The translations under genes and the position numbers were made by a program. A DNA stretch of 64,000 nt from Spongilla lacustris (taxonomy: Eukaryota > Porifera > Demospongiae > Spongillida > Spongillidae), in contig OX442437.1 in NCBI GenBank assembly GCA_949361645.1, positions 941,075 to 1,005,074 on the forward strand, given 5' to 3'. Below, one piece after another: positions 1 to 14,900 of this stretch (its first letter is position 1; the number at the start of each line of letters is the position of its first letter). The notes beneath the pieces were generated by a model. That model was not told where the DNA came from. It searched no databases and was given only the letters and a program-made list of their open reading frames with translations.

Positions 1-2
1 TT

Positions 3-3000
3 ACTGCTGAGCTTGAAGATATAAGGAAGTTTCCAGAACTGTTCAAATCTACACAAAGTGCTCTTGAGGTACAATACTAGAACACTGGTGTGCAACAAGC
101 AGTGAATATTTTTCTGCCCAAATCAGGAGAAGAGTCTTTCAGCAGCAAGAAGAGTGCATGAACTTGAAGATGAGCTGGAGGTGTGTGCATGTGCAGTGCA
201 CATTGACTATTTTCTAATGTGGCCGGTGATATTTCTGTACCAATCAGGAGAAGAGTCTTTCAGCAGCAAGGATACAATCCAGAATGAATGAACTTGAAAA
301 TGAGCTGGAGGTGCATATGCATGTGTAGTGTGTATGTGTACAGCTGTGTGCCTTGATGTTCAGTATGTTGGAGGTGCATATGCATGTGTAATGTGTATGT
401 GTACAGCTGTGTGCCTTGATGTTCAGTATGTTGGAGGTGCATATGCATGTGTAGTGTGTATGTGTACAGCTGTGTGCCTTGATGTTCAGTATGTTGGAGG
501 TGCATATGCATGTGTAGTGTGTATGTGTACAGCTGTGTGCCTTGATGTTCAGTATGTTGGAGGTGCATATGCATGTGTAGTGTGTATGTGTACAACTGTG
601 TGCCTTGATGTTCAGTATGTTGGAGGTGCATATGCATGTGTAGTGTGTATGTGTACAGCTGTGTGCCTTGATGTTCAGTATGTTGGAGGTGCATATGCAT
701 GTGTAGTGTGTATGTGTACAACTGTGTGCCTTGATGTTCAGTATGTTGGAGGTGCATATGCATGTGTAGTGTGTATGTGTACAACTGTGTGCCTTGATGT
801 TCAGTATGTTGGAGGTGCATATGCATGTGTAGTGTGTATGTGTACAACTGTGTGCCTTGATGTTAAGTATGTTGTTGCAATGGTGTCGTATCACATTGTG
901 TATGTTCCTTTGCTGTCTTACTTGGTAGGAGAGAAAGGCAGTTCTTGATGTCCATAAGAAGAAGATTGAGGAGTGTGAGGCAGCCAATGCTGTTCTCCAG
1001 GTAATGGCAGTGTTCCAATGTACACATCCAGTCATTGTGTTATATAATTGCCACTAAATTCTAATGTAATTTCAATCATTATTTTTTTTGGTTGGATGTG
1101 TCTAACTACTCCACAGAATAGGTTTTCATACAACAAGCATTTTTTGTCATAGCAAAATTTGTTACATGATTATAATTTTTAATTCCTACGCATTACATCT
1201 CATTCACCACAGACACAGCTTGCCACAGCCACCAAATGTGTTGAAGAGTGGAAGGCTGAGTATCTGAAGAAATCTGAAGAAGTGGATGTCAAACAGAAAC
1301 AGCTTGCCACAGCCACCAAATGTGCTGAAGAGTGGAAGGCTGAGTATCTGAAGAAATCTGAAGAAGTGGATGTCAAACAGAAACAGCTTGCCACAGCCAC
1401 CAAATGTGCTGAAGAGTGGAAGGCTGAGTATCTGAAGAAATCTGAAGAAGTGGATGTCAGTTTTGTGATCTTTATTACCTCATCACTTACATGTATATTG
1501 TTAGGACCTCTGTCGGATGGAAAAGCAGTGGCTGGATGAAAAAGATGATTTGCTTATGCAGCTGAAGTCTAAACCCAAGGTAACCTTGGAGGACATGATG
1601 ACCAAGTTGTGTGTATGTCTGAAGGGGAATATGGGCGGTGTATCTGTATCACCTTGGGTCTAAGTTTGTCATGGATTCTTTATTATTTAATCAGGAAAAT
1701 GATAGCTCCAAGCAATTGGAAAGCTATCAGTCTCAAATTGTTGAGCTGAAATCTGCATTGCAATCAAGCAGGAGTGAGATGGAAGTACGTTTTTTTTTGT
1801 ATACAACTTTGTTTTCTTTTAACACTGTGTAGTGTAAAAGTGTTTACAACTGAGTAGGACTTGTAATTGCTCTGATAAAGCTGTGTGTAGACTATTGTCT
1901 GTGTCAGTTACTAAGAGTGTTGTTACTGCTACTTTTGAGCTTTGTATCTTATCAGTGGTATGGGATAATCTCACCAATTTTTTTTACTTGTATAAATCAT
2001 AGCACTTTTTATTTGATATAAATCTATAGATTTTTGGGGGTTTTACAATATTTGAGTTTGGTACCTACCAACACATGTACCTCCTGATTCCTTTACTTCT
2101 AAAGCTTCAAAATTGAAATCCATGTTCAAAAGTTCATTTCAGTTTCAAAAATCTATTGCTGAGTTATATAGCTTTGAGAACATCAAGTACTTAGACATTT
2201 TGCGCTTTGGGGGTGTTTTTTGTGAATAGACGATGTTTCTTAGTCCAATTATCATTTTTTTGTCACAAACCACAATACTTCTTTGAATTGAGTTTGACCA
2301 ACTAGATGTTTTCATTTTCATGCTTTGAGTGTCTAACTAAAACTAGAACTATCCAGCCAAAAAAATAAATTGCTCCATTTATATGTAATTGTATGGTAAA
2401 TTATGGGTGACTCAACATTTTATCAAGCTCTAAACTCTGCTACCTACGCACAATAACTTTGATATTATAATTTTTAATTTCTACACAACAACCACAGACA
2501 CAGCTTGCCACAGCCACCAAATGTGTTGAAGAGTGGAAGGCTGAGTATCTGAAGAAATCTGAAGAAGTGGATGTCAAACAGAAACAGCTTGCCACAGCCA
2601 CCAAATGTGCTGAAGAGTGGAAGGCTGAGTATCTGAAGAAATCTGAAGAAGTGGATGTCAAACAGAAACAGCTTGCCACAGCCACCAAATGTGTTGAAGA
2701 GTGGAAGGCTGAGTATCTGAAGAAATCTGAAGAAGTGGATGTCAAACAGAAACAGCTTGCCACAGCCACCGAATGTGCTGAAGTGTGGAAGGCTGAGTAT
2801 CTGAAGAAATCTGAAGAAGTGGATGTCAGTTTTGTGATCTTTATTACCTCATCACTTACACATATATTGTTAGGACCTCTGTCAGATGGAAAAGCAGTGG
2901 CTGGATGAAAAAGATGATTTGCTTATGCAGCTGAAGTCTAAACCCAAGGTAACTTTGGAGAACATGATGACCAAGTTGTGTGTATGTCTGAAGGGGAATA

Positions 3001-3430
3001 TGGGCGGTGTATCTGCATCAACTTGGGTCTAAGTTTGTCATGGATTCTTTATTATTTAATCAGGAAATTGATAGCTCCAAGCAATTGGAAAGCTATCAGT
3101 CTCAAATTGTTGAGCTGAAATCTGCATTGCAATCAAGCAGGAGTGAGATGGAAGTACGTTTTTTGTGTACAACTCTGTTTTCTTAAATGTGTAGTGTAAA
3201 AGTGTTAACTTACAATTGAATAGAACTTGTAATTGTTCTGATAAAAGCTGGGTGTAGCACTAATAGAGCAAATGGTGTAATCAATATCCCTATTTTTTAA
3301 TTCAGGCACAGCTTGCCAAAGCCACTGAACGTGGTGATGTGTGGGAGGCCGAGTATAATAAGAAGGCTGAAGAAGTGGATGTCAGTCTGCAATATTCCCT
3401 TTTAATGCCAACCTGAACGTATGATTATGA

Positions 3431-3493
<63 letters not shown>

Positions 3494-5350
3494 ACATGTA
3501 TCTAGGACCTCTGTCGGGTGGAGAGGCAGTTGTTAGATGAAAAATACGAATTGGAGACTGCAAATGGTGCACTACAGTCTAAGGTAGTGTCAGAGGTTGA
3601 TTGTAGGGGCAAATCAACCACATTGGTACTGTGTTTTTTTTTTAAATAGCTGGAACTGGCAGTCAAGGAACTTGCAGCAGCAAAGCAGATGCAGCAGGCT
3701 GTGCCCGTAGAAACGGCTATTAGTTGTGACGAGCTGTACTCTTGCAAGGCTCTGTGAGCATAATGGTCTTTAATTGCATGTGTGCACATATTGTGTACTG
3801 TTGGCCGTGTGGGCTACATAGTGGGCTATATAGTGGTGTATGAAATAATTGGGTTAAGTTACTTAGCTGTTTCCACAATTTATAATAAGCCCCTTCTGCA
3901 CTTGCATTCAGCTCTTAGCTTTGTTACAGTGTAGATCACTCACAGAATCTGAGATTTCAGTTACAGCATGATTTTCAGGCTTGGTCAATTATGTTTAGCT
4001 GTTACTGATTACCAATTCGTACATGAATCATTTCTGTCATCAAAAATTCATAGTAGCTCATGCATCCTTTCTCTTTAGTAATCAAGAACTGCAGAAAGAG
4101 AATGAGCTCTTGAAGTCAAGGCTACAGTCACAAGCACTCAAGCCTGCTGGTGAGACTAATATACATGTTAGCAAAAGTAAATGCATGTGCATATGTGTGT
4201 GAGAGATTGCTTTTGATTTTGGGTTTATTTTTTCAGGTTATGCTTCTAGTAGTGTTGCCAATGATGGGTCTGGATTTGTTACTGGGGTGGCCTTCTACGA
4301 GATGCAAGCAAGAAAGCATGGAGTGGAAAAGGAGAACGAAAGATTGATTGCCAAATTGGAGAAGGTGAAGGCAGAAAATGTGTCACTGCAAACTATGCTA
4401 CAGAAAGAAAGGTACGGTATTTTTTTATACTATGAAATCCAGAAAAATAAAATTTGCAATTTGACTTCACCATGTGAAATAATGGCTATCAAATAGGCAT
4501 AATTATTTGTGAACAATTTTCTTTTGATTTTATTTATGATATATACCACCAGCCAGGGTAAATTAATGTTTTCTTGTCCAATTTCAGAGATGATGTGAAG
4601 AGATACCGCAATGAACGAAATTTGTATAGAGTGAAGTATGAGAAGAGCAAAGGTATCGATAGTGGCACTAGCAGTAATGCAGGAGGCAGCTCACCTGAAA
4701 AGAGTAAGGAAACCCAGTCACTGGGTAGTGTCCCTGCATGTGTAGAAGATGAACCTGCAGTGGCAGTGGAAGCAGCTCTTGAAAAATGCCCCACCCCAAG
4801 GCGCTCAAGAAAGTCAATCCTTTCATACCCCACTGCTGGTCGGCTGTCCCAGCAATGTCCAAAAACTGAGATGAACAGCAATCTTCCCACTACTGGCAAA
4901 GAGAAAGTGGTCCAGTTTGAGGGTGCTCAGTGTTCAACTGCTCCAACTGGTGTGAAGTCAGGTACCATACTTGCAGGGCAGTTAGCCAACAAAGAGAGTA
5001 GCCAACCTGATGCAGTAGCTCACAAAGTAACAGCTCCGGCGTCCTTATCACTGGCTAAGGAGAAAGACACTGGGCCTGCTATTGGAACAGCCAAATCGTT
5101 GTTGGGTGGGCCTGTTGTGAAAGCGGTGCAACGTCAACCACTAACAAATGTGAACAGTAGCGAACAAGTGTTGAAAAGGAAGGATGAGGACAAAGGTCGA
5201 AGGTCCATCCTCACCTTTCCACCAGACAGCAGTACTGCAACAAATCCATACCTGTCTGTGAATGTGAAGAAAGCCAAGTTTGAAGAAGACCTGGGGAAGA
5301 ATTCCCAGTCTTCCACTGCTGCTGAGCAAAACGAGTGCAAATCTCAGTAA
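3..5350 (+). CDS. Long coiled-coil protein, 3' part of a multi-exon gene (5' end outside window)
   Basis: Sixteen exons read through in phase: 3-68, 127-180, 248-310, 929-1000, 1213-1455, 1505-1579, 1695-1784, 2498-2824, 2874-2948, 3064-3153, 3306-3380, 3506-3583, 3650-3753, 4079-4149, 4237-4411, 4588-5350 (about 806 residues, stop at 5350). The protein is almost entirely Lys/Glu/Leu-rich heptad-like coiled coil, followed by a Ser/Pro-rich C-terminal tail of about 250 residues. A 28-residue unit around EEWKAEYLKKSEEVD occurs three times in exon 5 and four times in exon 8. The tail holds two similar basic-Ser motifs, RKSILSYP and RRSILTFPP, that look like basophilic-kinase sites. The first twelve exons are all phase 0-0, so they can be duplicated without a frameshift. 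The order of coil, short Gly/Ser break, coil and unstructured tail recalls kinetochore adaptors such as Spindly, but I see no convincing Spindly box. The family is unassigned; the gene structure is well supported. Confidence 0.8.
310..880. repeat. 63-bp minisatellite, about 9 units, starting at a 5' splice site
   Basis: Directly after the third coiled-coil exon, a 63-bp unit repeats about nine times with few differences (A/G in the tacaRctgtg segment). Each unit contains GGAGGTGCATATGCATG, a copy of the exon 3 end and its donor. The long open frames here on both strands result from 63 being a multiple of 3. Confidence 0.93.
1890..2300 (-). repeat. Dispersed repeat family, copy 1
   Basis: This intronic segment is the reverse complement of a sequence at about 33530-33992 and of a shorter copy at 49735-50030. 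Shared blocks include tattgtggtttgtgac and aaaaagtgctat. It separates the two duplicated exon blocks of the coiled-coil gene. No coding capacity is visible. Confidence 0.8.
3430..3492. repeat. (AC)n microsatellite
   Basis: An uninterrupted AC dinucleotide tract just upstream of the exon 12 acceptor of the coiled-coil gene. Confidence 0.97.
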
Positions 5351-5626
5351 CATCGTTACCACCCTTATTTGTTTTATCTGTAGTGTTTGTATTTGTAGTG
5401 GTGATTTGTGTTGAATATACATGCATGTTTTTGTCATGATCAGTTGTCATTGAGCTAACTGTGAACACGATAACACTGCATGATTCAAAATTACTATAGG
5501 CAAATACAATCCATGTCAGTCAAGGTGTAAAATTATTTGCCGCTATTAACAACATGAGAGCAGCGGGAAGTGAACACGCTCTGCCAAAACGCATTATCCT
5601 GTTTTTCGCGCTTCTCAGGTTCTTTG

Positions 5627-5935
5627 TTAGAAGTCTGATACTCGCCCTTTCCTTTCCCAGTCGCCATATCTAGTGGGTTCAGGTCCAGCAGGTCCACCTC
5701 TTTCGCCGGTATAAGGATTTATACCCCCTGGCCACTTTTTAAGAGGCTCTTTCTCCATATCTGGGTGTTTACCGTCTTCACTTCGGGTACACTCTTCGTC
5801 AGATTGATATGGCTTGTCGTTCAATAAGCGCTTCCCAATGGGAAGAATATGCTTTTCAGACCTTGAGATAGGTGGCAATGCTGTCGTGAGCAGGGATCCT
5901 CGCCGCACAATTTGTACTACTATACGGGTCGCCAT
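5627..5935 (-). CDS. SDHAF4: Succinate dehydrogenase assembly factor 4, mitochondrial
   Basis: Single-exon reading frame of 102 residues. The C-terminus carries the family hallmark: [18 protein letters not shown] followed by a terminal Asp-Phe, preceded by a [13 protein letters not shown] segment. The N-terminus ([14 protein letters not shown]...) is Arg-rich and without acidic residues for about 26 residues, as expected of a mitochondrial presequence. In this family the protein binds flavinylated SDHA, limits autooxidation and promotes complex II assembly in the matrix. The size fits orthologues of about 100-110 residues. Its start codon lies 77 bp from that of NDUFA6 on the other strand. 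It is tail-to-tail with the coiled-coil gene, whose stop is 276 bp away. Confidence 0.95.
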   Translation of the reverse strand: MATRIVVQIVRRGSLLTTALPPISRSEKHILPIGKRLLNDKPYQSDEECTRSEDGKHPDMEKEPLKKWPGGINPYTGERGGPAGPEPTRYGDWERKGRVSDF

Positions 5936-6012
5936 TGATCAATTTGATGACAACAAACGTTTTAATTTTTTTTTTTTTTTAACCCTGTATCAACTACATT
6001 TAATGTAGCAAT
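5936..6012. promoter_or_regulatory. Putative bidirectional promoter/5' UTR between SDHAF4 and NDUFA6
   Basis: Only 77 bp separate the divergent start codons of two respiratory-chain genes. The segment contains an 18-bp T run and no TATA box. Core promoter and both 5' UTRs must lie here or overlap the coding starts. This is inferred from geometry; no transcription start is visible. Confidence 0.6.
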
Positions 6013-7582
6013 ATGGCGGCTGGTAGTCAAGTTATTAGGGTATTCAAAGGCACAGCAAAGCCGATTCTTTCTAACTCCTTTACTGAAGCTCGGAGAAGAG
6101 CACTGAATTTGTATAGAGCTTGGTATAGAGAGGTAAGAGCTCCAGAAGTCACGCGAAATACTGCGATGGCTGTTTTTTTTTTTTTCTTTATTGTGTTGGT
6201 CGCACAATTTAAGCAAAGCGGTTGTGCGCAGTCTAGATTTACAAAGTGCGTTTTCGCCATCTTCGTCATAGATACCTAAGACGGTCGAGACCTACTGTCT
6301 GGATGTGTCGGTGAAATCTGCCAGGGATACGCTAAGACAGGAGTTTTACAACAATTCGCATATCAGAGATCCGCGAGTGATAGACATGCTGGTCATTAAG
6401 GTTAGCACTGGAGATGTATGGTGTACAAGTGCTGGTCAGTAAGGTTAGCACTGGTGATGTATGGTGTACAAGTGCTGGTCATTAAGGTTAGCACTGGTGT
6501 ATGCAAATGTTAATGTAGAAAACATAATAACTGGCATAGTTTTGAGCACAAACGTTTTTGGTTGGCTCAGATATCTGTTGTTGACTAAGCTGTACAGTGC
6601 ACATGTAATGGTGTTGGACTAAGCTGTACAGTGCACATGTAATGGTGTTGGACTAAGCTGTACAGTGCACATGTAATGGTGTGGACTAAGCTGTACAGTG
6701 CACATGTAATGGTGTTGACTAAGCTGTGCAGTGCACATGTAATGGTGTTGGACTAAGCTGTACAGTGCACATGTAATGGTGTTGGACTAAGCTGTACAGT
6801 GCACATGTAATGGTGTTGGACTAAGCTGTACAGTGCACATGTAATGGTGTTGACTAAGCTGTACAGTGCACATGTAGTAATGGTGTTGGACTAAGCTGTA
6901 CAGTGCACATGTAATGGTGTTGACCAAGCTGTACAGTGCACATGTAATGGTGTTGGACTAAGCTGTACAGTGCACATGTAATGGTGTTGGATTAAGCTGT
7001 ACAGTGCACATGTAATGGTGTGGACTAAGCTGTACAGTGCACATGTAATGGTGTTGACTAAGCTGTACAGTGCACATGTAATGGTGTTGGACTAAACTGT
7101 ACAGTGCACATGTAATGGTGTTGACTAAGCTGTACAGTGCACATGTAATGGTGTTAGCTGTACAGTGCACATGTAATGGTGTTGACTAAGCTGTACAGTG
7201 CACATGTAATGGTGTTGGACTAAGCTGTACAGTGCACATGTAATGGTGTTGACCAAGCTGTACAGTGCACATGTAATGGTGTTGGACTAAGCTGTACAGT
7301 GCACATGTAATGGTGTTGACTAAGCTGTGCAGTGCACATGTAATGGTGTTGACTAAGCTGTATAGTGCACATGTAGTAATGGTGTTGACTAAGCTGTACA
7401 GTGCACATGTAATGGTGTGGACCATCTTTCATTCAAACACATATTACAAACAGGGCAAAATGGAACTGGAGGAAACTGCTCATGTCTTCAAGCAGAAGAC
7501 TCACGTGATGAGGTTCTTCAAAGATGGCCAAATAAGGCAACCAGCAGACTTTCTTTCAAGGTTTTATGAAGGTCATAGTTAG
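6013..7582 (+). CDS. NDUFA6: NADH:ubiquinone oxidoreductase subunit A6 (LYRM6)
   Basis: Three exons, 6013-6132, 6281-6400 and 7454-7582, give 122 residues. All junctions are phase 0, with donors gtaaga and gttagc. Exon 1 carries the LYR motif as LYRAWYRE at residues 33-40. Exon 2 encodes [14 protein letters not shown], and exon 3 encodes KTHVMRFF and [10 protein letters not shown], all in the order and spacing of NDUFA6. The family is an accessory subunit of the complex I matrix arm that binds the acyl carrier protein NDUFAB1 through the LYR helix. The 1053-bp second intron is mostly tandem repeats, including three copies of the exon 2 donor. The gene is divergent from SDHAF4 and convergent with AK6. 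Confidence 0.95.
6391..6505 (+). repeat. 43-bp tandem triplication of the NDUFA6 exon 2 donor
   Basis: GCTGGTCATTAAGgttagc, the end of exon 2 plus its donor, is repeated at about 43-bp spacing twice more inside the intron, the middle copy reading GTCAGTAAG. This creates three near-identical 5' splice sites in series. Confidence 0.9.
6583..7425. repeat. Minisatellite of about 30-35 bp in NDUFA6 intron 2
   Basis: About 25 units of ctgtacagtgcacatgtaat plus a ggtgtt(gg)actaag linker. Unit length varies through small indels in the linker. The core is rich in the palindromes TGTACA and GTGCAC. Confidence 0.95.
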
Positions 7583-8169
7583 CCTGAGAGGGATCAGGGG
7601 GTGGGACAGAAGGCTCCACAAAGTATGTCACATGCAGGCTTGTAGTCAATAGGTGTTGATGAACATTTGTACAACCAATGCGTCTACTGCATTTTGAATG
7701 CAAGGTTACGAAAGTACTATATTTAAAAATGCTTGGGCGCAGTGAACGGTGTTTTACTGGAGTACACACAGAAAGGTGTGTACCTAACCGTCCGATATTC
7801 TGGGTATGGACATTTTAAGTCTATTAATAACGTGTTTGCTATCACCCCTAGCATGTAAATAATGGCGGTATTCTCATCAGTTATTTAAACAATGAATGAT
7901 TGTGTGAATGACAATTACTATTACAAAAATTGTATTGAGAGTAAATGAATCTTTTTAATTCCACATAATTTGCCAATTACTGCACATTAGCTAATAATTT
8001 AATTAGTGTTCTCTGGTAGAGTAGTATGGTATTCATTCTGCACATCATCAATTTAATACATGTACATATTCACAGCACAAGACAACTTCAATAGCACAGC
8101 ACAATAAGCACACAAACATCAAACACACACACATAAACACCGGGGGGGGGGGAGGGGGCTCTGTTCAGC
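7583..8169. other. Convergent intergenic region NDUFA6/AK6
   Basis: AT-rich 3' flanks of two convergent genes. No reading frame or repeat family is recognised except a short G run near 8141-8157. Confidence 0.6.
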
Positions 8170-11510
<3,341 letters not shown>

Positions 11511-11987
11511 TCAATACACCCTCTACTGTATAGCACACATACAAGCGCACACGTGGGATTGATATGATTAATTAAAAATTCCTCGTGGGAAATTTTTTTC
11601 TCTTCCTTTTTTAAACGTTTTCTCTATTTGCTGAAAAGAGCGCCTCTGTTCAAAATTGGGTATGCGAAGGACCATGCGTATGCTTGTTTAGTTTTTACTG
11701 AGGGCGCAACCATGTTTCATTTAGAGCCCACCGCAATAAAGGCGGCCGTTGTGTTTACAGTAGTGTGGTGTCTTGATTGTCGTGTTTGCCCAAGGCCGTA
11801 AGCTTTATCGCCCATAAGTGAGCTGCTCTTAAAGAGGCGTGGCGCCACTTGCGGTTGCCAAAGCAAATTCTGTACAGCGTCGTTGAGAACCGCGGAACCA
11901 TATAACGTTTGCTGTAGTCTACAATTGCAGCACTACTAACTCATTAAAGGAACGGACCGCACTCTCGTTGATCCCGCCTCAGGAACA
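11511..11987. promoter_or_regulatory. Divergent intergenic region AK6/MAU2
   Basis: 477 bp between divergent start codons, with more CpG than the flanking introns (for example near 11735-11760 and 11836-11895). A shared promoter is likely by geometry. No TATA box or factor site can be claimed. Confidence 0.5.
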
Positions 11988-14900
11988 ATGGCCGGCGTGG
12001 ACTCTTCCGGTTCCGGTAGCAGTCAAACTACGGACGGAGCTGGAACTGCCACAGGGCTCATCAGTATGGCCGATTATTTCCTGAGTCTGGAGCCCCAGCG
12101 TATCTACGAGGCGGTGCAGTGTCTGATGGGGGCCTTGGCCCTGACTCCGCCTCCCCGGATCGAGGCCAGAGCGCGTCTTCAGCTGGGCATGGTGCTCTAC
12201 CGCCATACTTGCAATCTGGTGGAGGCGAGGGAACATCTCGATAAAGCCGTGAGTGCGCGCGCGTGCATATATGTGTGTATGTGTGATTGGCATCTGTGCG
12301 TGTTTTGTTTGTCGTGTGTCACTGTTGATTGTGTCCAATATATTCATATATGTGTGTATGATGCACTTTGTGAGTTTTGTCGTATCTAGGGTTTGTAGGA
12401 ACACTCTTGTATGGTGTGGTTTAGATCATTGCTTATCATATGTGTCTGTGGTGTGTGGTGTGTGGTGTGTGTGCATATGTGTGTACATTGGTGTAGATGT
12501 ATGTGTGCACGTGGTGTATTGACAATTATATGGATTGGAATCCTGCGCGTTTAAGACCAGCTTGGTAGTATGGCAAACAGACAGACATGCACACATAGTA
12601 ACTAGCAGTTACACAGATAGATGGTAAGTTATAAATCATCATTGATAGGTGAGCAGGTTAATTGACTGTGAGCCAAATAATGTTACAGTTTAGAATTTCG
12701 CTACGATATCAGTGCGCATCAAAGCTTAATCTCCCAGTGAAGGTTACAACTGCATATTTTAAGATGATGGGGGGATGGAGGCAGCCTGAGATAAAATTGT
12801 ACCCACTCACATTTTGGTTACATGCGTGGTGCAGCACATACTAGGCACGCGGGTGCAGGAGAGAGGTTAGGGTTTTATGTTTTTAGGGTAGGGTCATGCG
12901 AAGCGCGCTAGGCATACAGCTTTCCACTCGGAGCACAAATCCAGTGTCAAATTACACCCTAGGGTGCCGTCCGAACACTCTTCATTGAAGGAAAAAAAAC
13001 GTGTCGAATAAAAAGAATTGATCCGGCTGGTCCCCAGTCCCCTTCAGGGACGAGGCACCTTCAAATCCTAATAGCCTGACGTAAAGGCCCTGTGCCATCA
13101 TTTCCGCAAGTCACCTTGGTTAAAATTCATATTACCTGCATTTAAAAGGCAGTAAGGACTATCACTTTGTGGTCTGGGCACAAGGCAGTAAGGACTATCA
13201 CTTTGTGGTCTGGGCACAAGGCAGTAAGGACTATCACTTTGTGGTCTGGGCACAAGGCAGTAAGGACTATCACTTTGTGGTCTGGGCACAAGGCAGTAAG
13301 GACTATCACTTTGTGGTCTGGGCACAAGGCAGTAAGGACTATCACTTTGTGGTCTGGGCACAAGGCAGTAAGGACTATCACTTTGTGGTCTGGGCACAAG
13401 GCAGTAAGGACTATCACTTTGTGGTCTGGGCACAAGGCAGTAAGGACTATCACTTTGTGGTCTGGGCACAAGGCAGTAAGGGCTATCCCTTTGTGGTCTG
13501 GGCACAAGGCAGTAAGGACTATCACTTTGTGGTCTGGGCACAAGGCAAACATTTTTGACTTGATTGTCATGTAATTGTTAATACACCCCCCTCCCCCCCC
13601 CCCCCCTGTAACCTATATCATCACCAAATGTGTTTAGTATTCTCACAGTGTGTATGTGATATGTCATGTCCACCTGTCACCTGGCAACACCCCCCCCCCC
13701 CCCCCCCTTTTCTACCTGGTCCACCTCCATGGCTTATAGCCCATGTGTATGTATGTATGTTATGGCCACATAAGGAAGGGTATCCTTGATCCACACTACA
13801 GGGCACTGTGTGCTCCCCTCCTCCCCCTCCCATCCCTTTTGCCCTTTTAGTTTGTTCTACCTCTTTGCCTTTGACCCACCATGGCCACCTACCCACCATG
13901 GCCACCTACCCGCCATCCTACCCACCTGCTCACTTTCCCACCCACCCTCAGTTGCTTACTTGTGTGTGCATGTGTATGTGTGCATGTGTGTGTAAATGCT
14001 TCTGTATGTATATGTGTGTGTATGTATGAGTGTGTACGTACATGTGTGTGTACATAATAATTATATACATGCTTGCATATGTGTGTGTGCATTATATATA
14101 TGTACCATGGGTACTTATGTACCAGTGCTGTACCATGGGTACTTATGTACCAGTGCTGTAACATGGGTACTTATGTACCAGTGCTGTAACATGGGTACTT
14201 ATGTACCAGTGCTGTACCATGTGTACTTATGTACCAGTGCTGTACCATGGGTGCTTATGTACAAGTGCTGTACCATGGGTGCTTATGTACAAGTGCTGTA
14301 CCATGGGTACTTATGTACCAGTGCTGTACCATGGGTACTTATGTACCAGTGCTTTACCATGGGTACTTATGTACAAGTGCTGTACCATGGGTACTTATGT
14401 ACCAGTGCTGTACTATGGGTACTTATGTACCAGTGCTTTACCATGGGTACTTATGTACAAGTGCTGTACCATGGGTACTTATGTACCAGTGCTGTACCAT
14501 GGGTACTTATGTACCAGTGCTATACCATGGGTACTTATGTACAAGTGCTGTACCATGGGTACTTGTGCACCAGTGCTGTACCATGGGTACTTATGTACAA
14601 GTGCTGTACGTGGGAATAACGTGTGTGCAAATGTGGTCTGGGATTTTGCCCATTACACCATCTTCCCTCCCTCGATTCTTCTTGCAACCTCGACTGTTGA
14701 CCCCCTTGTTCATTGGTTGCCACCTGTCCTCATACGACCTTCACCTGACCTCATACGACCTTCACCTGACCTCATACAACCTTCATCTGACCTCATACGA
14801 CCTTCACCTGACCTCATACGACCTTCACCTGACCTCATACGACCTTCATCTGACCTCATACGACCTTCACCTGACCTCATACGACCTTCACCTAACCCAT

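Noticed and set aside
244..1035. Long open frames on both strands (up to 263 residues) with His/Thr/Cys repeats
   Set aside because: They come from a 63-bp minisatellite whose period is a multiple of three; all lie within an intron of the coiled-coil gene.
1..5350. Assignment of the coiled-coil gene to Spindly
   Set aside because: General architecture is compatible, but I could not identify the conserved Spindly box, so no symbol is given.
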